Shown one piece after another: positions 38,732-46,176 of a stretch of DNA of 64,000 nucleotides. The stretch covers positions 1 to 64,000 of IMG/VR virus record IMGVR_UViG_3300006175_000002; one strand, given 5' to 3'. The DNA is from a virus. The notes under the pieces were generated by a model. The model was given only the letters and a program-made list of their open reading frames with translations, did no database searches and was not told where the DNA came from. The translations under genes and the position numbers were made by a program. Every line of letters begins with the position of its first letter. The first letter of the stretch is position 1.

Positions 38732-39100
38732 TCAGCCCTCCTTCGGGTGCTCGTCGACGTCGCCGCGGGCCTTGGCGGCCTCGGCTTCGGTCGGTTCGGG
38801 GCGGTAGTTGTCCGGCAGGGTGTTCACCGGTTCGTCGGTGGTGGTCCAGCAGCCGTCGCCCATGCCGGGGTCCGACGGCCAGGAGATGATCGTGCCGGTC
38901 GTGGCGGTGACGGGTACCTGGCTGTAGATGCGGTCCGGGCCGGTGTAGGCCCAGTGGGGCCAGGTGCCGTCGGCGCCCCACCCGTTGGAGTCGGGCTCCG
39001 GCTGGTCGGGCGTGGCCGGCGTTGGGGTGGGTTCGGTGGTGGGTGGGGTGCCCTCGGGCTCGACCTCGGGCGGGGGTGTAGCGGCCGGCTGGGTCGGCAT
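38732..39100 (-). CDS. Structural-region hypothetical protein
   Basis: A 122-residue protein preceded by AAAGGAG. The N-terminus is Pro/Thr/Glu-rich (AATPPPEVEPEGTPPTTEPT) and disordered; the rest (WPHWAYTGPDRIYSQVPVTA, DPGMGDGCWTTTDEPVNTLP) resembles a small phage virion-associated protein with a WPHW-type motif. It precedes the tail tube gene. Confidence 0.68.
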   Translation of the reverse strand: MPTQPAATPPPEVEPEGTPPTTEPTPTPATPDQPEPDSNGWGADGTWPHWAYTGPDRIYSQVPVTATTGTIISWPSDPGMGDGCWTTTDEPVNTLPDNYRPEPTEAEAAKARGDVDEHPKEG

Positions 39101-39135
39101 CGGGCAACTCTCCTTTGGGCGTGTTCGACATGCGG

Positions 39136-39148
39136 TACGGTGGGCGGC
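39136..39148 (+). promoter_or_regulatory. Leaderless promoter for rightward HTH operon
   Basis: TACGGT (39136-39141) then exactly 7 bases to the ATG at 39149. There is no AGGAGG-type ribosome binding site. Confidence 0.58.
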
Positions 39149-39520
39149 ATGGAGGAGTCAACGAAAGAGTTCGAGCAACTACATGCCAAAGTCGATTTCC
39201 TGCGCGCCGCGCTGACCCACGAGGCCAGCCAGGTTGATGCGGACGACAAGGCTTTTGTGTTGCTCGCGTTGGTTAACCAGATCGTCACCGATTGCCAGTT
39301 GCTGGCGGTCGCGGCCGGCCGGGTCGGACCGTGGGCGCCGATCTTCGATCGGATCGGGTCTGTGTTCGCGTGTGAGGACCCGCGCCCGCACTACCACTCC
39401 GATGGGCTGCGCGGCCCGTATCGGATTTGTGTGGAGCCGTCGCAGGGTTGCTACCAGGGCAACGGGTTCATGGTTCACAACTCGGCCACGTGCCAGTGCG
39501 TTCGGAGGCGATCGCGGTGA
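39149..39520 (+). CDS. Hypothetical protein, first gene of rightward island
   Basis: A 123-residue protein on the strand opposite to the virion operon. The N-terminal half is helical (KEFEQLHAKVDFLRAALTHE, KAFVLLALVNQIVTDCQLLA); the C-terminal half has Cys and His (FACEDPRPHYHSDG, YRICVEPSQGCYQG, ATCQC) that may bind zinc. It appears leaderless. It is co-transcribed with two downstream genes through GTGA and ATGA overlaps. Confidence 0.7.
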   Translation: MEESTKEFEQLHAKVDFLRAALTHEASQVDADDKAFVLLALVNQIVTDCQLLAVAAGRVGPWAPIFDRIGSVFACEDPRPHYHSDGLRGPYRICVEPSQGCYQGNGFMVHNSATCQCVRRRSR

Positions 39521-39789
39521 GCCAGGATCGGGAGATTCGTAACGTCTCAGTGTCGATCTTCGTGCAGGCTCGGGACGGTTGGTACCGGTGGACCTGCAAC
39601 CGGTGCGGCTACCGGTCAGACCCGGAGCCCGGCGACGGCAGTTCGGCCACGCAGGCGGTCATGGCGCACTACGAACCGCCCGGCTGCCCGGGGCCGCTGC
39701 CATTCGCGCCGCCCTCCGTAAAGCCGTGGCGCGCCTGGCTGAATCGGCTGTTCGACCGCCTCGACCACTGGTTGGGGCTGCCGTCATGA
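39517..39789 (+). CDS. Zinc-finger-like protein of rightward island
   Basis: A 90-residue protein with a GTG start overlapping the previous stop and GGAGG upstream. VSVSIFVQARDGWYRWTCNR then CGYRSDPEPG, and MAHYEPPGCPGP, give a CxxC ... H ... C pattern, likely one zinc finger. The C-terminus is helical and Trp-rich (WRAWLNRLFDRLDHWLG). Confidence 0.68.
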   Translation: MSQDREIRNVSVSIFVQARDGWYRWTCNRCGYRSDPEPGDGSSATQAVMAHYEPPGCPGPLPFAPPSVKPWRAWLNRLFDRLDHWLGLPS

Positions 39790-40088
39790 CCGCCGTCGTT
39801 CAGGTCAACGTCCCAGCCCTGTACGCCGCCCTCGACCAGACGCGGGAGCAACGCGGCCTCACCTGGCGGCAAGTCGCGATCCAATTACAAATCAGCCCGT
39901 CCACGTTCAGCCGCATGTCCGAGGGCGGCAAACCCTCAGCGGACATCTTCGTGTCATTGACATCATGGCTGCGTCAGCCGGCGGAAACGTTCACGATCGG
40001 CTCAGTCGACCCGAGTGCTACCAGTAGTGTCGGCGCCCACCGACCGGGCGACCGACCGAACCCAACACGAACAGTACCCCGCCGATGA
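39786..40088 (+). CDS. XRE-family HTH regulator
   Basis: A 100-residue protein with an ATGA overlap. LYAALDQTREQRGLTWRQVA then IQLQISPSTFSRMSEGGKPS and FVSLTSWLRQP form a Cro/C1-type helix-turn-helix. It is a predicted repressor with an unknown target. Its 3' end overlaps an antisense DUF6131-like gene by 71 bases. Confidence 0.8.
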   Translation: MTAVVQVNVPALYAALDQTREQRGLTWRQVAIQLQISPSTFSRMSEGGKPSADIFVSLTSWLRQPAETFTIGSVDPSATSSVGAHRPGDRPNPTRTVPRR

Positions 40089-40173
40089 TCAGCAGGATCA
40101 CCCCGATAGTCCAGAAGATCGGAATCCCGAGCAGGAACCCGATCACCATGAGGATGATACCGAGAGTGATCAC
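40018..40173 (-). CDS. DUF6131-like small membrane protein
   Basis: A 51-residue protein starting at a GTG with GGGGAAGG upstream. Two membrane helices (LGIILMVIGFLLGIPIFW and IGVILLIIGGVLFVLGSV) are followed by GRPVGGRRHYW, matching the small DUF6131-type proteins common in actinophages. The function is unknown; it may take part in lysis or membrane protection. It overlaps the rightward HTH gene at its 3' end. Confidence 0.75.
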   Translation of the reverse strand: MITLGIILMVIGFLLGIPIFWTIGVILLIIGGVLFVLGSVGRPVGGRRHYW

Positions 40174-40194
40174 AACTGGCCTTCCCCTTGCGTC

Positions 40195-40551
40195 TTACTT
40201 GCCCAGCGTGCGGATACCGATAGCTATAGCCAGAAGCGCAGCCAACCCCGCTATCACCGCCAGCAGCTTCTGCACCGGCGACCACGTCCGTTCCACCTGC
40301 GCCCGACGGGCCTCGTCGGCGTCCTTCAACGCCTTCGCGGTCGCGATCACCGTCGCCGCGTTCGCCTCAGCCTGATCCGCGAGGCGTTGCACCGCCAACG
40401 TCAACTCATGCATCTCGCGGGCAATATCGGCCAACGAACCGTTGATGGCTGCGAAGTGCTCGTCGTGGCCGGCGAGACGAGTCGCGATCTCGCCGGCCAC
40501 CACTCCCGCTTCATGGCCCCGACCGTAGGCGTCCTCGTCGCTGGCTGTCAC
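40195..40551 (-). CDS. Coiled-coil protein with C-terminal TM (XhlA-like)
   Basis: A 118-residue protein with a GTG start (GTGA overlap). A long helical region (GSLADIAREMHELTLAVQRL, ATAKALKDADEARRAQVERT) ends in a membrane helix (KLLAVIAGLAALLAIAIGI) and RTLGK. The topology is like XhlA or hemolysin-type phage membrane proteins; it is placed, unusually, next to the connector genes. Confidence 0.68.
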   Translation of the reverse strand: MTASDEDAYGRGHEAGVVAGEIATRLAGHDEHFAAINGSLADIAREMHELTLAVQRLADQAEANAATVIATAKALKDADEARRAQVERTWSPVQKLLAVIAGLAALLAIAIGIRTLGK

Positions 40552-41057
40552 GCCTGGATCTCCTCGACGATTTCGCACGTGATCGCCGCGTCGTACCGCC
40601 ACAACGCCTGATCCGCGACAGCCCGCGGCGGCGGCATCGTCGACGACAACCGCTCACCGACGGCCAGCAGTTGCGACAGTTGCCCGGTCACCGGATCCAT
40701 CGCATGGTCCGCGGCCTGGACCAGCGGCGCGTTCCGCAGCACCGCACACACAAAATCCACAATGGACGGGAACTGAAGGTCGACGTTGGGTTCGTCGAAC
40801 TGCCCGAACCACAACAACCACACGTCGATCTGCCACGTCAACTCTTTCAACCCGCCGGAGGACAGGACACCCGGCCGGGCCCGCGGGACCGCCTTACGCA
40901 CCTCGTCGTGGTGGGAGCCGTAAATGTAGGCACCAGCGTTCGCGGAGTCGTTGGCCGGCAACGGCATGATGAACGCCTCCAGCTGGCCGAGGCCGAGCGG
41001 AAGGTTCAAGCCGTTCAGTTGCGTGTACAGGTACTGCTGGCAGGTGTTGAGCGGCAT
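40548..41057 (-). CDS. Tail terminator-like / head-tail joining protein
   Basis: A 169-residue protein. QQYLYTQLNGLNLPLGLGQL, AGAYIYGSHHDEVRKAVPRA and LKELTWQIDVWLLWFGQFDE, then ADQALWRYDAAITCEIVEEI, suggest an alpha/beta tail-terminator-like fold. Its position after the connector gene and before the tail tube fits this role; homology is not certain. Confidence 0.65.
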   Translation of the reverse strand: MPLNTCQQYLYTQLNGLNLPLGLGQLEAFIMPLPANDSANAGAYIYGSHHDEVRKAVPRARPGVLSSGGLKELTWQIDVWLLWFGQFDEPNVDLQFPSIVDFVCAVLRNAPLVQAADHAMDPVTGQLSQLLAVGERLSSTMPPPRAVADQALWRYDAAITCEIVEEIQA

Positions 41058-41064
41058 GGGTGGG

Positions 41065-41250
41065 CTACCCCCTTCGGCTCCTGGGCTTCCACCCGGTACG
41101 AGCTATCCAATCTCTCGTTGCCTTACGCGCGCACGTTCGACATGAACGGCCACCTCTTGGAAGAATGTAAGTATTCTCCGTGTCGTAGGGGTGGCCTTGG
41201 GGGCAGTGAGTCTTCCGACTGTTGTTGCCCCACGGGGAAACTCCGCGGTC
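41065..41250 (-). pseudogene. HNH/zinc-finger-like remnant without a start codon
   Basis: The minus-strand frame ending at TAG 41065-41067 encodes KTHCPQGHPYDTENTYILPR and then CRTCARKATRDW, a signature I know from small phage HNH or zinc-binding proteins. In-frame TGA codons precede it and no ATG, GTG or TTG lies between the stop and the first cysteine. It is therefore either a decayed gene, a product made by frameshifting or a non-standard start, or a sequence error. It lies between the connector and terminator-like genes. Confidence 0.55.
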
Positions 41251-41280
41251 GGTGTTTCATGGGCCCTTGCGACAGGTTCT

Positions 41281-42234
41281 CTACAAAAACCTGCCGTAGC
41301 TGTGTATGAGTTCGTACGCGAGCTTCATCAACTGCTCCGCGGTCTGCGGGCCCCCGCCGGCCGCGCCACCCGACGTGGACTGCACCACTGTTGCCGTCGA
41401 CCCCCGCTGCAACGCCTGCGCCACCGCGATGTAGATCGCCGCCTGCATCAGGCCCTCAGGCATCGTCGTCACCAGAACGCCCGGGTCGTGGGGGAACGCG
41501 GTCGCGGTCGCCAGCGTCAGCGTCCCCGGACCAGATGAGGCGCCCGTGGTCGTCGGTGTCACCGCCGACACGGTTACGAACTCCTGGGACCCGCCCACGT
41601 CGTAGATGTTTGCCCCGGCCCCGGCTGCCCATCCGACGATGTCCGAGACAGTCAGCGACGTTGCCCCGACAGCCGCCGCCGCGGTCAGGGAGGTGTGCGG
41701 CCATCCGGACGTGTACGTGACCTCGATCGTGATGCCCTGCCGGCCACCCCACCACCACGACAGCCAGCCCGGTGCGACGAGGATCGCTTGCCCGCCGTCA
41801 CCAGCCGCCGACGGGGCTACCCCGCTGATCGGCTGCTCGGGGCGGAACTGGTCGGCGGGGATCGTCTGCCACTGCGGCGGGAACGCCCCGGTGGGGGTCG
41901 ACCGGCCGCTGACGATGCCGGTGACCGGGGTGGCGGAGGTGAGGAGCCGCCCAACCCCCGTGTTGACGTTGACGTTGCAGCGGAACGAGCCGGGCCCGAC
42001 GAACGTTTCCACGTTCAGCGCCGCCCGCAGCACCTGGTTCGCGTTCGACTCGAGGATCGCGCTGGCGCGGGCGCAGATGTTCATCTGCTCGTTCAGTTGC
42101 TGCTCTGTGGTGGCGCCGCGGTTGGGGATCGTGGCCCAACTGATCCCGGTCACCGACGCGCGGAGCACCGCTGGTGTGATGTAGGGGGTGCTGGGGCCGA
42201 TGATCGCTACCCCGGCGGGGTTGTCCGTGCCCAC
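41281..42234 (-). CDS. Head-tail connector (adaptor) protein
   Basis: A 317-residue protein between capsid decoration and tail genes. PYITPAVLRASVTGISWATI, TTEQQLNEQMNICARASAIL and CNVNVNTGVGRLLTSATPVT resemble phage adaptors. An inserted beta domain (AVGATSLTVSDIVGWAAGAG ... VSAVTP, about residues 190-245) is like the one in the tail tube protein. The C-terminus is helical (MPEGLMQAAIYIAVAQALQR). It joins the portal to the tail. Confidence 0.72.
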   Translation of the reverse strand: MGTDNPAGVAIIGPSTPYITPAVLRASVTGISWATIPNRGATTEQQLNEQMNICARASAILESNANQVLRAALNVETFVGPGSFRCNVNVNTGVGRLLTSATPVTGIVSGRSTPTGAFPPQWQTIPADQFRPEQPISGVAPSAAGDGGQAILVAPGWLSWWWGGRQGITIEVTYTSGWPHTSLTAAAAVGATSLTVSDIVGWAAGAGANIYDVGGSQEFVTVSAVTPTTTGASSGPGTLTLATATAFPHDPGVLVTTMPEGLMQAAIYIAVAQALQRGSTATVVQSTSGGAAGGGPQTAEQLMKLAYELIHSYGRFL

Positions 42235-42264
42235 AGCACACCTCCCTCGTTGGCTCGTTGCAGG

Positions 42265-42762
42265 TCAGGGCCGGGTACGTGGCCGGCCTGGGCCGCGCTT
42301 CTCCGGCACGCTGTCCGCAGGTACGTCGGACCCGTCGTCGCCGACCGGCTGCGTGGCTGTATCCGCCTGGCTGGCCAGCAGCATCCCGGTCAGCGCTGCC
42401 CGTTCCTCTGACGACAGGGCCGCGATCTGGGCCAGCAGCGACGGCGCCTCAGCCGGCGCCTGCGAGCCGGTGATCTTCGCGAACTCGGCGGCGAGGGAGC
42501 TGGGGTCGCCCCACGTGCGGTTGCGGCGCCGGTCCGCGTCCCGCTCCGCCCGCTCCGTCTCCGCGATCTCGTCCGGGGTGAGGGCCACCCCTTCCGGGGT
42601 CACCGCGGCGCCGGTCTTCATCGCCAGGATGATCGGCTCACACTTCTCGCACACGACTTCGCCGCGCTCGCCGGCGGGTCCGCCGTCGTGGGGTTCGCCG
42701 CAGCCGCCCCGCTCGACGGGGACGGTGATGCTCAGGTGATCGGTGGGTAGGAAGACGCTCAC
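42265..42762 (-). CDS. Structural-region hypothetical protein
   Basis: A 165-residue protein with a GTG start overlapping the previous stop. LPTDHLSITVPVERGGCGEP and VVCEKCEPIIL give a zinc-like cysteine set; the rest is helical (PSLLAQIAALSSEERAALTG) with a basic end, KRGPGRPRTRP. The AT-hook-like tail suggests DNA contact. The role is unknown. Confidence 0.68.
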   Translation of the reverse strand: MSVFLPTDHLSITVPVERGGCGEPHDGGPAGERGEVVCEKCEPIILAMKTGAAVTPEGVALTPDEIAETERAERDADRRRNRTWGDPSSLAAEFAKITGSQAPAEAPSLLAQIAALSSEERAALTGMLLASQADTATQPVGDDGSDVPADSVPEKRGPGRPRTRP

Positions 42763-43043
42763 GTCGACTCCTCCAGTGTTGTGGCGGCGCCGCAGCGTCC
42801 GCAGATCTTCGTCCATACGTTCCATAGCCGCGCCGGTTGGCACGACCGGCACCACCGGCCCCGGCGGGTACCGAGGTGGTGCTGTTCCCTCGCCACGATC
42901 ACCCCGGAGCCCTGGTACCAGGACTTCTGGATCGTGTCCACGTGCCGGTCGGCGACCTGCACAGTGCCACGCCGGTCAGCGTCGTAGCGGCGCCCGTCCG
43001 GGAAGTCGATACCGGTGCAACCCGGCGGCAACGCCACCCGCAT
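42759..43043 (-). CDS. Zinc-ribbon-like small protein
   Basis: A 94-residue protein: LPPGCTGIDFPDGRRYDADR at the N-terminus, then WCRSCQPARLWNVWTKICGR plus CG, two CxxC pairs forming a likely zinc ribbon. Similar small proteins occur in actinophage head modules; the function is not established. Confidence 0.7.
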   Translation of the reverse strand: MRVALPPGCTGIDFPDGRRYDADRRGTVQVADRHVDTIQKSWYQGSGVIVAREQHHLGTRRGRWCRSCQPARLWNVWTKICGRCGAATTLEEST

Positions 43044-43068
43044 AGTTCTCTCCTCCTCTGAGAAGCGG

Positions 43069-43338
43069 TCAGGTCTGGAGCACGCTGACTGTGGATGTAC
43101 TCGACGCCGTGATGGCGTACAACGCGTCGCCCGGGTAGAGGGGAATGTTGACGCTGGACGAGGTGGCCAGCGAATAGCCGGTCCCCGACGCGACGTGCGC
43201 GCCGCCGAGGAGAACAGCGGTGCCGGAGCCGTTGGCGACGAGGACGTTGCCGACCGGCCCAGGCGCCGAAGAGTTCGGCACCTGGGCCAGCAGCACGGCT
43301 GTCGTGCCCACGGTGTACTGCTGCGACCCGACAGCCAT
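43069..43338 (-). CDS. Small beta-rich capsid-associated protein
   Basis: An 89-residue protein of alternating small and hydrophobic residues (QQYTVGTTAVLLAQVPNSSA, GNVLVANGSGTAVLLGGAHV, PLYPGDALYAITASSTSTVS), typical of a compact beta-sandwich. It is probably a capsid decoration or stabilising protein downstream of the major capsid gene. Confidence 0.68.
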   Translation of the reverse strand: MAVGSQQYTVGTTAVLLAQVPNSSAPGPVGNVLVANGSGTAVLLGGAHVASGTGYSLATSSSVNIPLYPGDALYAITASSTSTVSVLQT

Positions 43339-43343
43339 CGACG

Positions 43344-43880
43344 TCAGCCGACCAGTCGGCCGATGAGCTGCGCGGCGTACACGGAGCTGGCGGTGGCGTT
43401 ACCGACCGCGTTCACCGTCACCGACGTGGACCCGTCCAGCACCGCAATGACTGGCCCGAACGGCACCGACCCGACCGCGCCGGTGGTGCTGATCAGACCG
43501 AACGGGATGTTCGTCAGAAGGGTCGTGGAACCCTTCTTGAGGTTGAAGTTGTGAGAGTCGGCGGCGACGACGGTGGTACCTGAGATTGCCAGGGTGCCGC
43601 TGATCTCGTACGTGCCCGCCGCCGGTGTGGTCAGCGTGGCAATGGCGGTACCGGCGGTCGGTGCCGCCGCGGTCGCGCTGTTCTGGACGGTGGCGGCCTG
43701 GTCGCGGTACTGGCCGACCCCGGCGTAGAACACGCCACCGCTGGCGCCGATCGACTTGACCGCGTTCCCGGACGTGTCCGACTCCGCGACCAGTGCGGCG
43801 GTGATCCCCGCCGCCGGCTGAATGAAGCCACCTGTGACTGGGCTGTCTGAGCCCTGTGCGATGAAATTGGTGTTGGCCAT
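43344..43880 (-). CDS. Predicted capsid decoration protein
   Basis: A 178-residue protein with an Ala/Gly/Thr-rich N-terminus and a beta-sandwich-like C-terminal domain (TTPAAGTYEISGTLAISGTT, DSHNFNLKKGSTTLLTNIPF, IAVLDGSTSVTVNAVGNATA). The latter resembles C1q-like or decoration domains. It is likely displayed on the capsid surface. Confidence 0.7.
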   Translation of the reverse strand: MANTNFIAQGSDSPVTGGFIQPAAGITAALVAESDTSGNAVKSIGASGGVFYAGVGQYRDQAATVQNSATAAAPTAGTAIATLTTPAAGTYEISGTLAISGTTVVAADSHNFNLKKGSTTLLTNIPFGLISTTGAVGSVPFGPVIAVLDGSTSVTVNAVGNATASSVYAAQLIGRLVG

Positions 43881-43881
43881 G

Positions 43882-44181
43882 TTACGCCGCCAACACTGCG
43901 GTCGTCGCGACCGTGATCGAGATCGGTGCCGTCAGCGACGTGTCCGCCCTGATGACATCCGTCACGATCGACTGCGTGAGCTGGTTCGCCGCACGGATCG
44001 TTGTCTGCGGCCAGTAGATCGTGACCGTGCCCGACGCGTTCGTTGCCGTCGCGTTCGTGTCCGATACCGACAGGATCGGTAGTCCGTTGAACTTCGCGGC
44101 GATCGTGTCCCCGTCACCGCTGGACGCGGCCACGACTGTGACGACTGTGCGCCACGTGGCCGTCCCCGAAATCAAACTCAT
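43882..44181 (-). CDS. Small beta-rich structural protein
   Basis: A 99-residue protein directly downstream of the major capsid gene. SLISGTATWRTVVTVVAASS, FNGLPILSVSDTNATATNAS and GTVTIYWPQTTIRAANQLTQ suggest a beta-sandwich. It may be a decoration or head-stabilising protein. GAAGTGAGG precedes the ATG. Confidence 0.66.
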   Translation of the reverse strand: MSLISGTATWRTVVTVVAASSGDGDTIAAKFNGLPILSVSDTNATATNASGTVTIYWPQTTIRAANQLTQSIVTDVIRADTSLTAPISITVATTAVLAA

Positions 44182-44212
44182 GGTTCCTCACTTCGCATTT
44201 TGCCCGCCCACA

Positions 44213-44247
44213 CCGGCACGGCCCGCTTTCCAGACGGGCCGCGCCGG
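44213..44247. other. Strong hairpin downstream of the major capsid gene
   Basis: CCGGC-A-CGGCCCG pairs with CGGGCCG-C-GCCGG (12 bp with one mismatch) around a 9-nt loop. It lacks a long U-run in either direction. It is a candidate attenuator or mRNA-stabilising structure that raises capsid expression relative to downstream genes. Confidence 0.5.
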
Positions 44248-44275
44248 CAATGGCTGTTTGGTGTGTGGGGACGGT

Positions 44276-46150
44276 TCAGGACCAGGTGCCGGTCGACCCG
44301 GAACGGTCGCTGGCCTGGATGCCCTGAAGGATCGCCGAGTACTGCGGCGCGTTCGCAACGACCGCGCCGTAGGTGAACATCGAGTACCGGAACGTCGCGT
44401 CGATGACCGGCCACGAGATCGACAGGTAGTCCTGGACCAGGTTCACCTCGAACGCGTTGCCCACGTTCGACCAGCCGAACGGCAGGTTGTACGACATCAG
44501 CAGAACGGTGCCCTGCGGGAACCACGGGTGGACCAGGATCCGCACAATGCTGCGCGTAACCGGGTTGACGAACTCGCTGACCGCCGCACCAGCCCGGACG
44601 CCGGGGGTGTCGGTCGGCTGAATGAACAGCCGGTAGTTCGTCGCGTTGCCCGACTGCACGATGTCGTCGGAGAGACGCATGATGTCGCCGCCCTCACCGA
44701 CCAACTCGGCCGGGTCGGCGCGGAACGCGCCGGAGCCGTCGTAGACACCCTTCAACGCGTTGTTGATGACCGAAATGCCGAGGGTGTCGCCCACGGACTG
44801 GTTGATGTAGCCGCCCTGCCAACCGGTCGGGTAGATGTTCCCCGCCGAGTGACCGGAAATGACCGACACCAAGCCCTCCTGGCTGTACGCCGAAGAGGTA
44901 CCTGTGTCCGACGACGGGGCCAGCGTGCCGGTGGTTGGTACCGCACCCTGCAAGGTGTAGTTCAAACCGCCGACCTTGGACACCATGATGTGGTAGGTGC
45001 TTGCCGCCGGGGCCGAACCCACCGACACGTAGATGTTGTACCAAAGCGCCCCGGCGACCGGTGCGATCTGCACATCCACCACGCTCGTGCCGGACGTCAC
45101 GGACGACGCGGCAGCAGCAGTCGACACCGCAGTCTCGCCGAACCATGTGGCGGCCGACACCTTGACGTCGAGGATGTTGCTCGTGATCGTGCCCGACAGC
45201 GCCGTCTCACCGGAGTTCGCGGCGCGGGTTGTCACGGTCGGGGCCGAAGGAGTGGTCAGCGCGGTGGAGGTACCCGCGATGTCCATGTACTCCTCGCCGA
45301 GCATGAACTCCTGCAAGAGGATGAGGTTCGCCAGGCCGGCGACGTCCTCGAAGCCCTGACCGGCGAACTGGGCCAGCCACGACACGTTCTCAGACAGACC
45401 GCTGAACCGGTACGGGACGAGGATGTTCACGGAGTCCTGCACACCCGATGGGGGCAGGTTCAACGGCCAGTTGTTCATGTTCGGTGAGCCGGACACCAGC
45501 TCGGGGATACCGAGGTTGACGACCTGACCACCGCTGGATCCGGTCTGGCTGCCGGAGATCCCGGTAACGACCTTCTCTTGGTACGAGGTGCCCTGACCCT
45601 GGGTGCGGGGCAGCTTGTTCCGGAACGGCGTGTACACCGGGTAGATCAGCCGGGTCGGTGCGACCAGGTTGTACGGCACGAGGCCGGTCGCGTTCGGGGC
45701 GGTGAGGGTGAAGTTCTTGCCGGTGAACTGCGTCAGTTGCTGCTGCAACTGGGCGGTCCACGCGTCCATCATGGCCTGCTGCGGCGTGTTCCCGAGGAAC
45801 GACCCGAAGCCCTTCCGGAATTCGGGGGTGAGGGTCTTGTAGACCTCACCGGGCGCGGCGAGGCTGCTGCGGACCGCGGCCTTCCACGCCTTCTCGGCCC
45901 GCATCGCCCGGGAGAACACCTTCTCCGGGTCGGTGAGTGGCTGGTTCGCGCCGGGGTTGATACCGCCGACGTACGCCTTGTCGGTGACGGCGTACCCGGC
46001 ACCCTTGACGAGGGTTGTCATGGCCTCGGTGAGGCGCTGCGCGGCGCGGCTGGGGGTGCCCGGGTCCTCACCGAACCCGCCGGTGATGGCGTAGTCGGGG
46101 TCCAGGCCGGTGGCCGCGGGCGCGACCACCGTTGCGACGTCTGTACTCAT
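44276..46150 (-). CDS. Major capsid protein with inserted beta-sandwich domain
   Basis: A 624-residue protein. The chosen ATG at 46150 (STDVATVVAPAATG) has GAAAGGG upstream; the frame upstream of it is the overlapping protease gene. An N-terminal helical arm precedes TGKNFTLTAPNATGLVPYNL (about 143-162) and LIYPVYTPFRNKLPRTQGQG, typical of HK97-fold capsids in actinophages. About residues 300-430 form an inserted Ig/FN3-like domain (VSAATWFGETAVSTAAAASS, ALWYNIYVSVGSAP, TYHIMVSKVGGLNYTLQG). The end has YLSISWPVIDATFRYSMFTY. Confidence 0.88.
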   Translation of the reverse strand: MSTDVATVVAPAATGLDPDYAITGGFGEDPGTPSRAAQRLTEAMTTLVKGAGYAVTDKAYVGGINPGANQPLTDPEKVFSRAMRAEKAWKAAVRSSLAAPGEVYKTLTPEFRKGFGSFLGNTPQQAMMDAWTAQLQQQLTQFTGKNFTLTAPNATGLVPYNLVAPTRLIYPVYTPFRNKLPRTQGQGTSYQEKVVTGISGSQTGSSGGQVVNLGIPELVSGSPNMNNWPLNLPPSGVQDSVNILVPYRFSGLSENVSWLAQFAGQGFEDVAGLANLILLQEFMLGEEYMDIAGTSTALTTPSAPTVTTRAANSGETALSGTITSNILDVKVSAATWFGETAVSTAAAASSVTSGTSVVDVQIAPVAGALWYNIYVSVGSAPAASTYHIMVSKVGGLNYTLQGAVPTTGTLAPSSDTGTSSAYSQEGLVSVISGHSAGNIYPTGWQGGYINQSVGDTLGISVINNALKGVYDGSGAFRADPAELVGEGGDIMRLSDDIVQSGNATNYRLFIQPTDTPGVRAGAAVSEFVNPVTRSIVRILVHPWFPQGTVLLMSYNLPFGWSNVGNAFEVNLVQDYLSISWPVIDATFRYSMFTYGAVVANAPQYSAILQGIQASDRSGSTGTWS

Positions 46151-46176
46151 GAAGTGCCCTTTCGGGTGCGCGTTCG

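Noticed and set aside
41141-41309. Rightward cysteine-rich frame of about 55 residues between connector genes
   Set aside because: It has no ribosome binding site or promoter. Its cysteines arise from the strand opposite the zinc-finger remnant at 41065-41250, whose protein signature is far more convincing.
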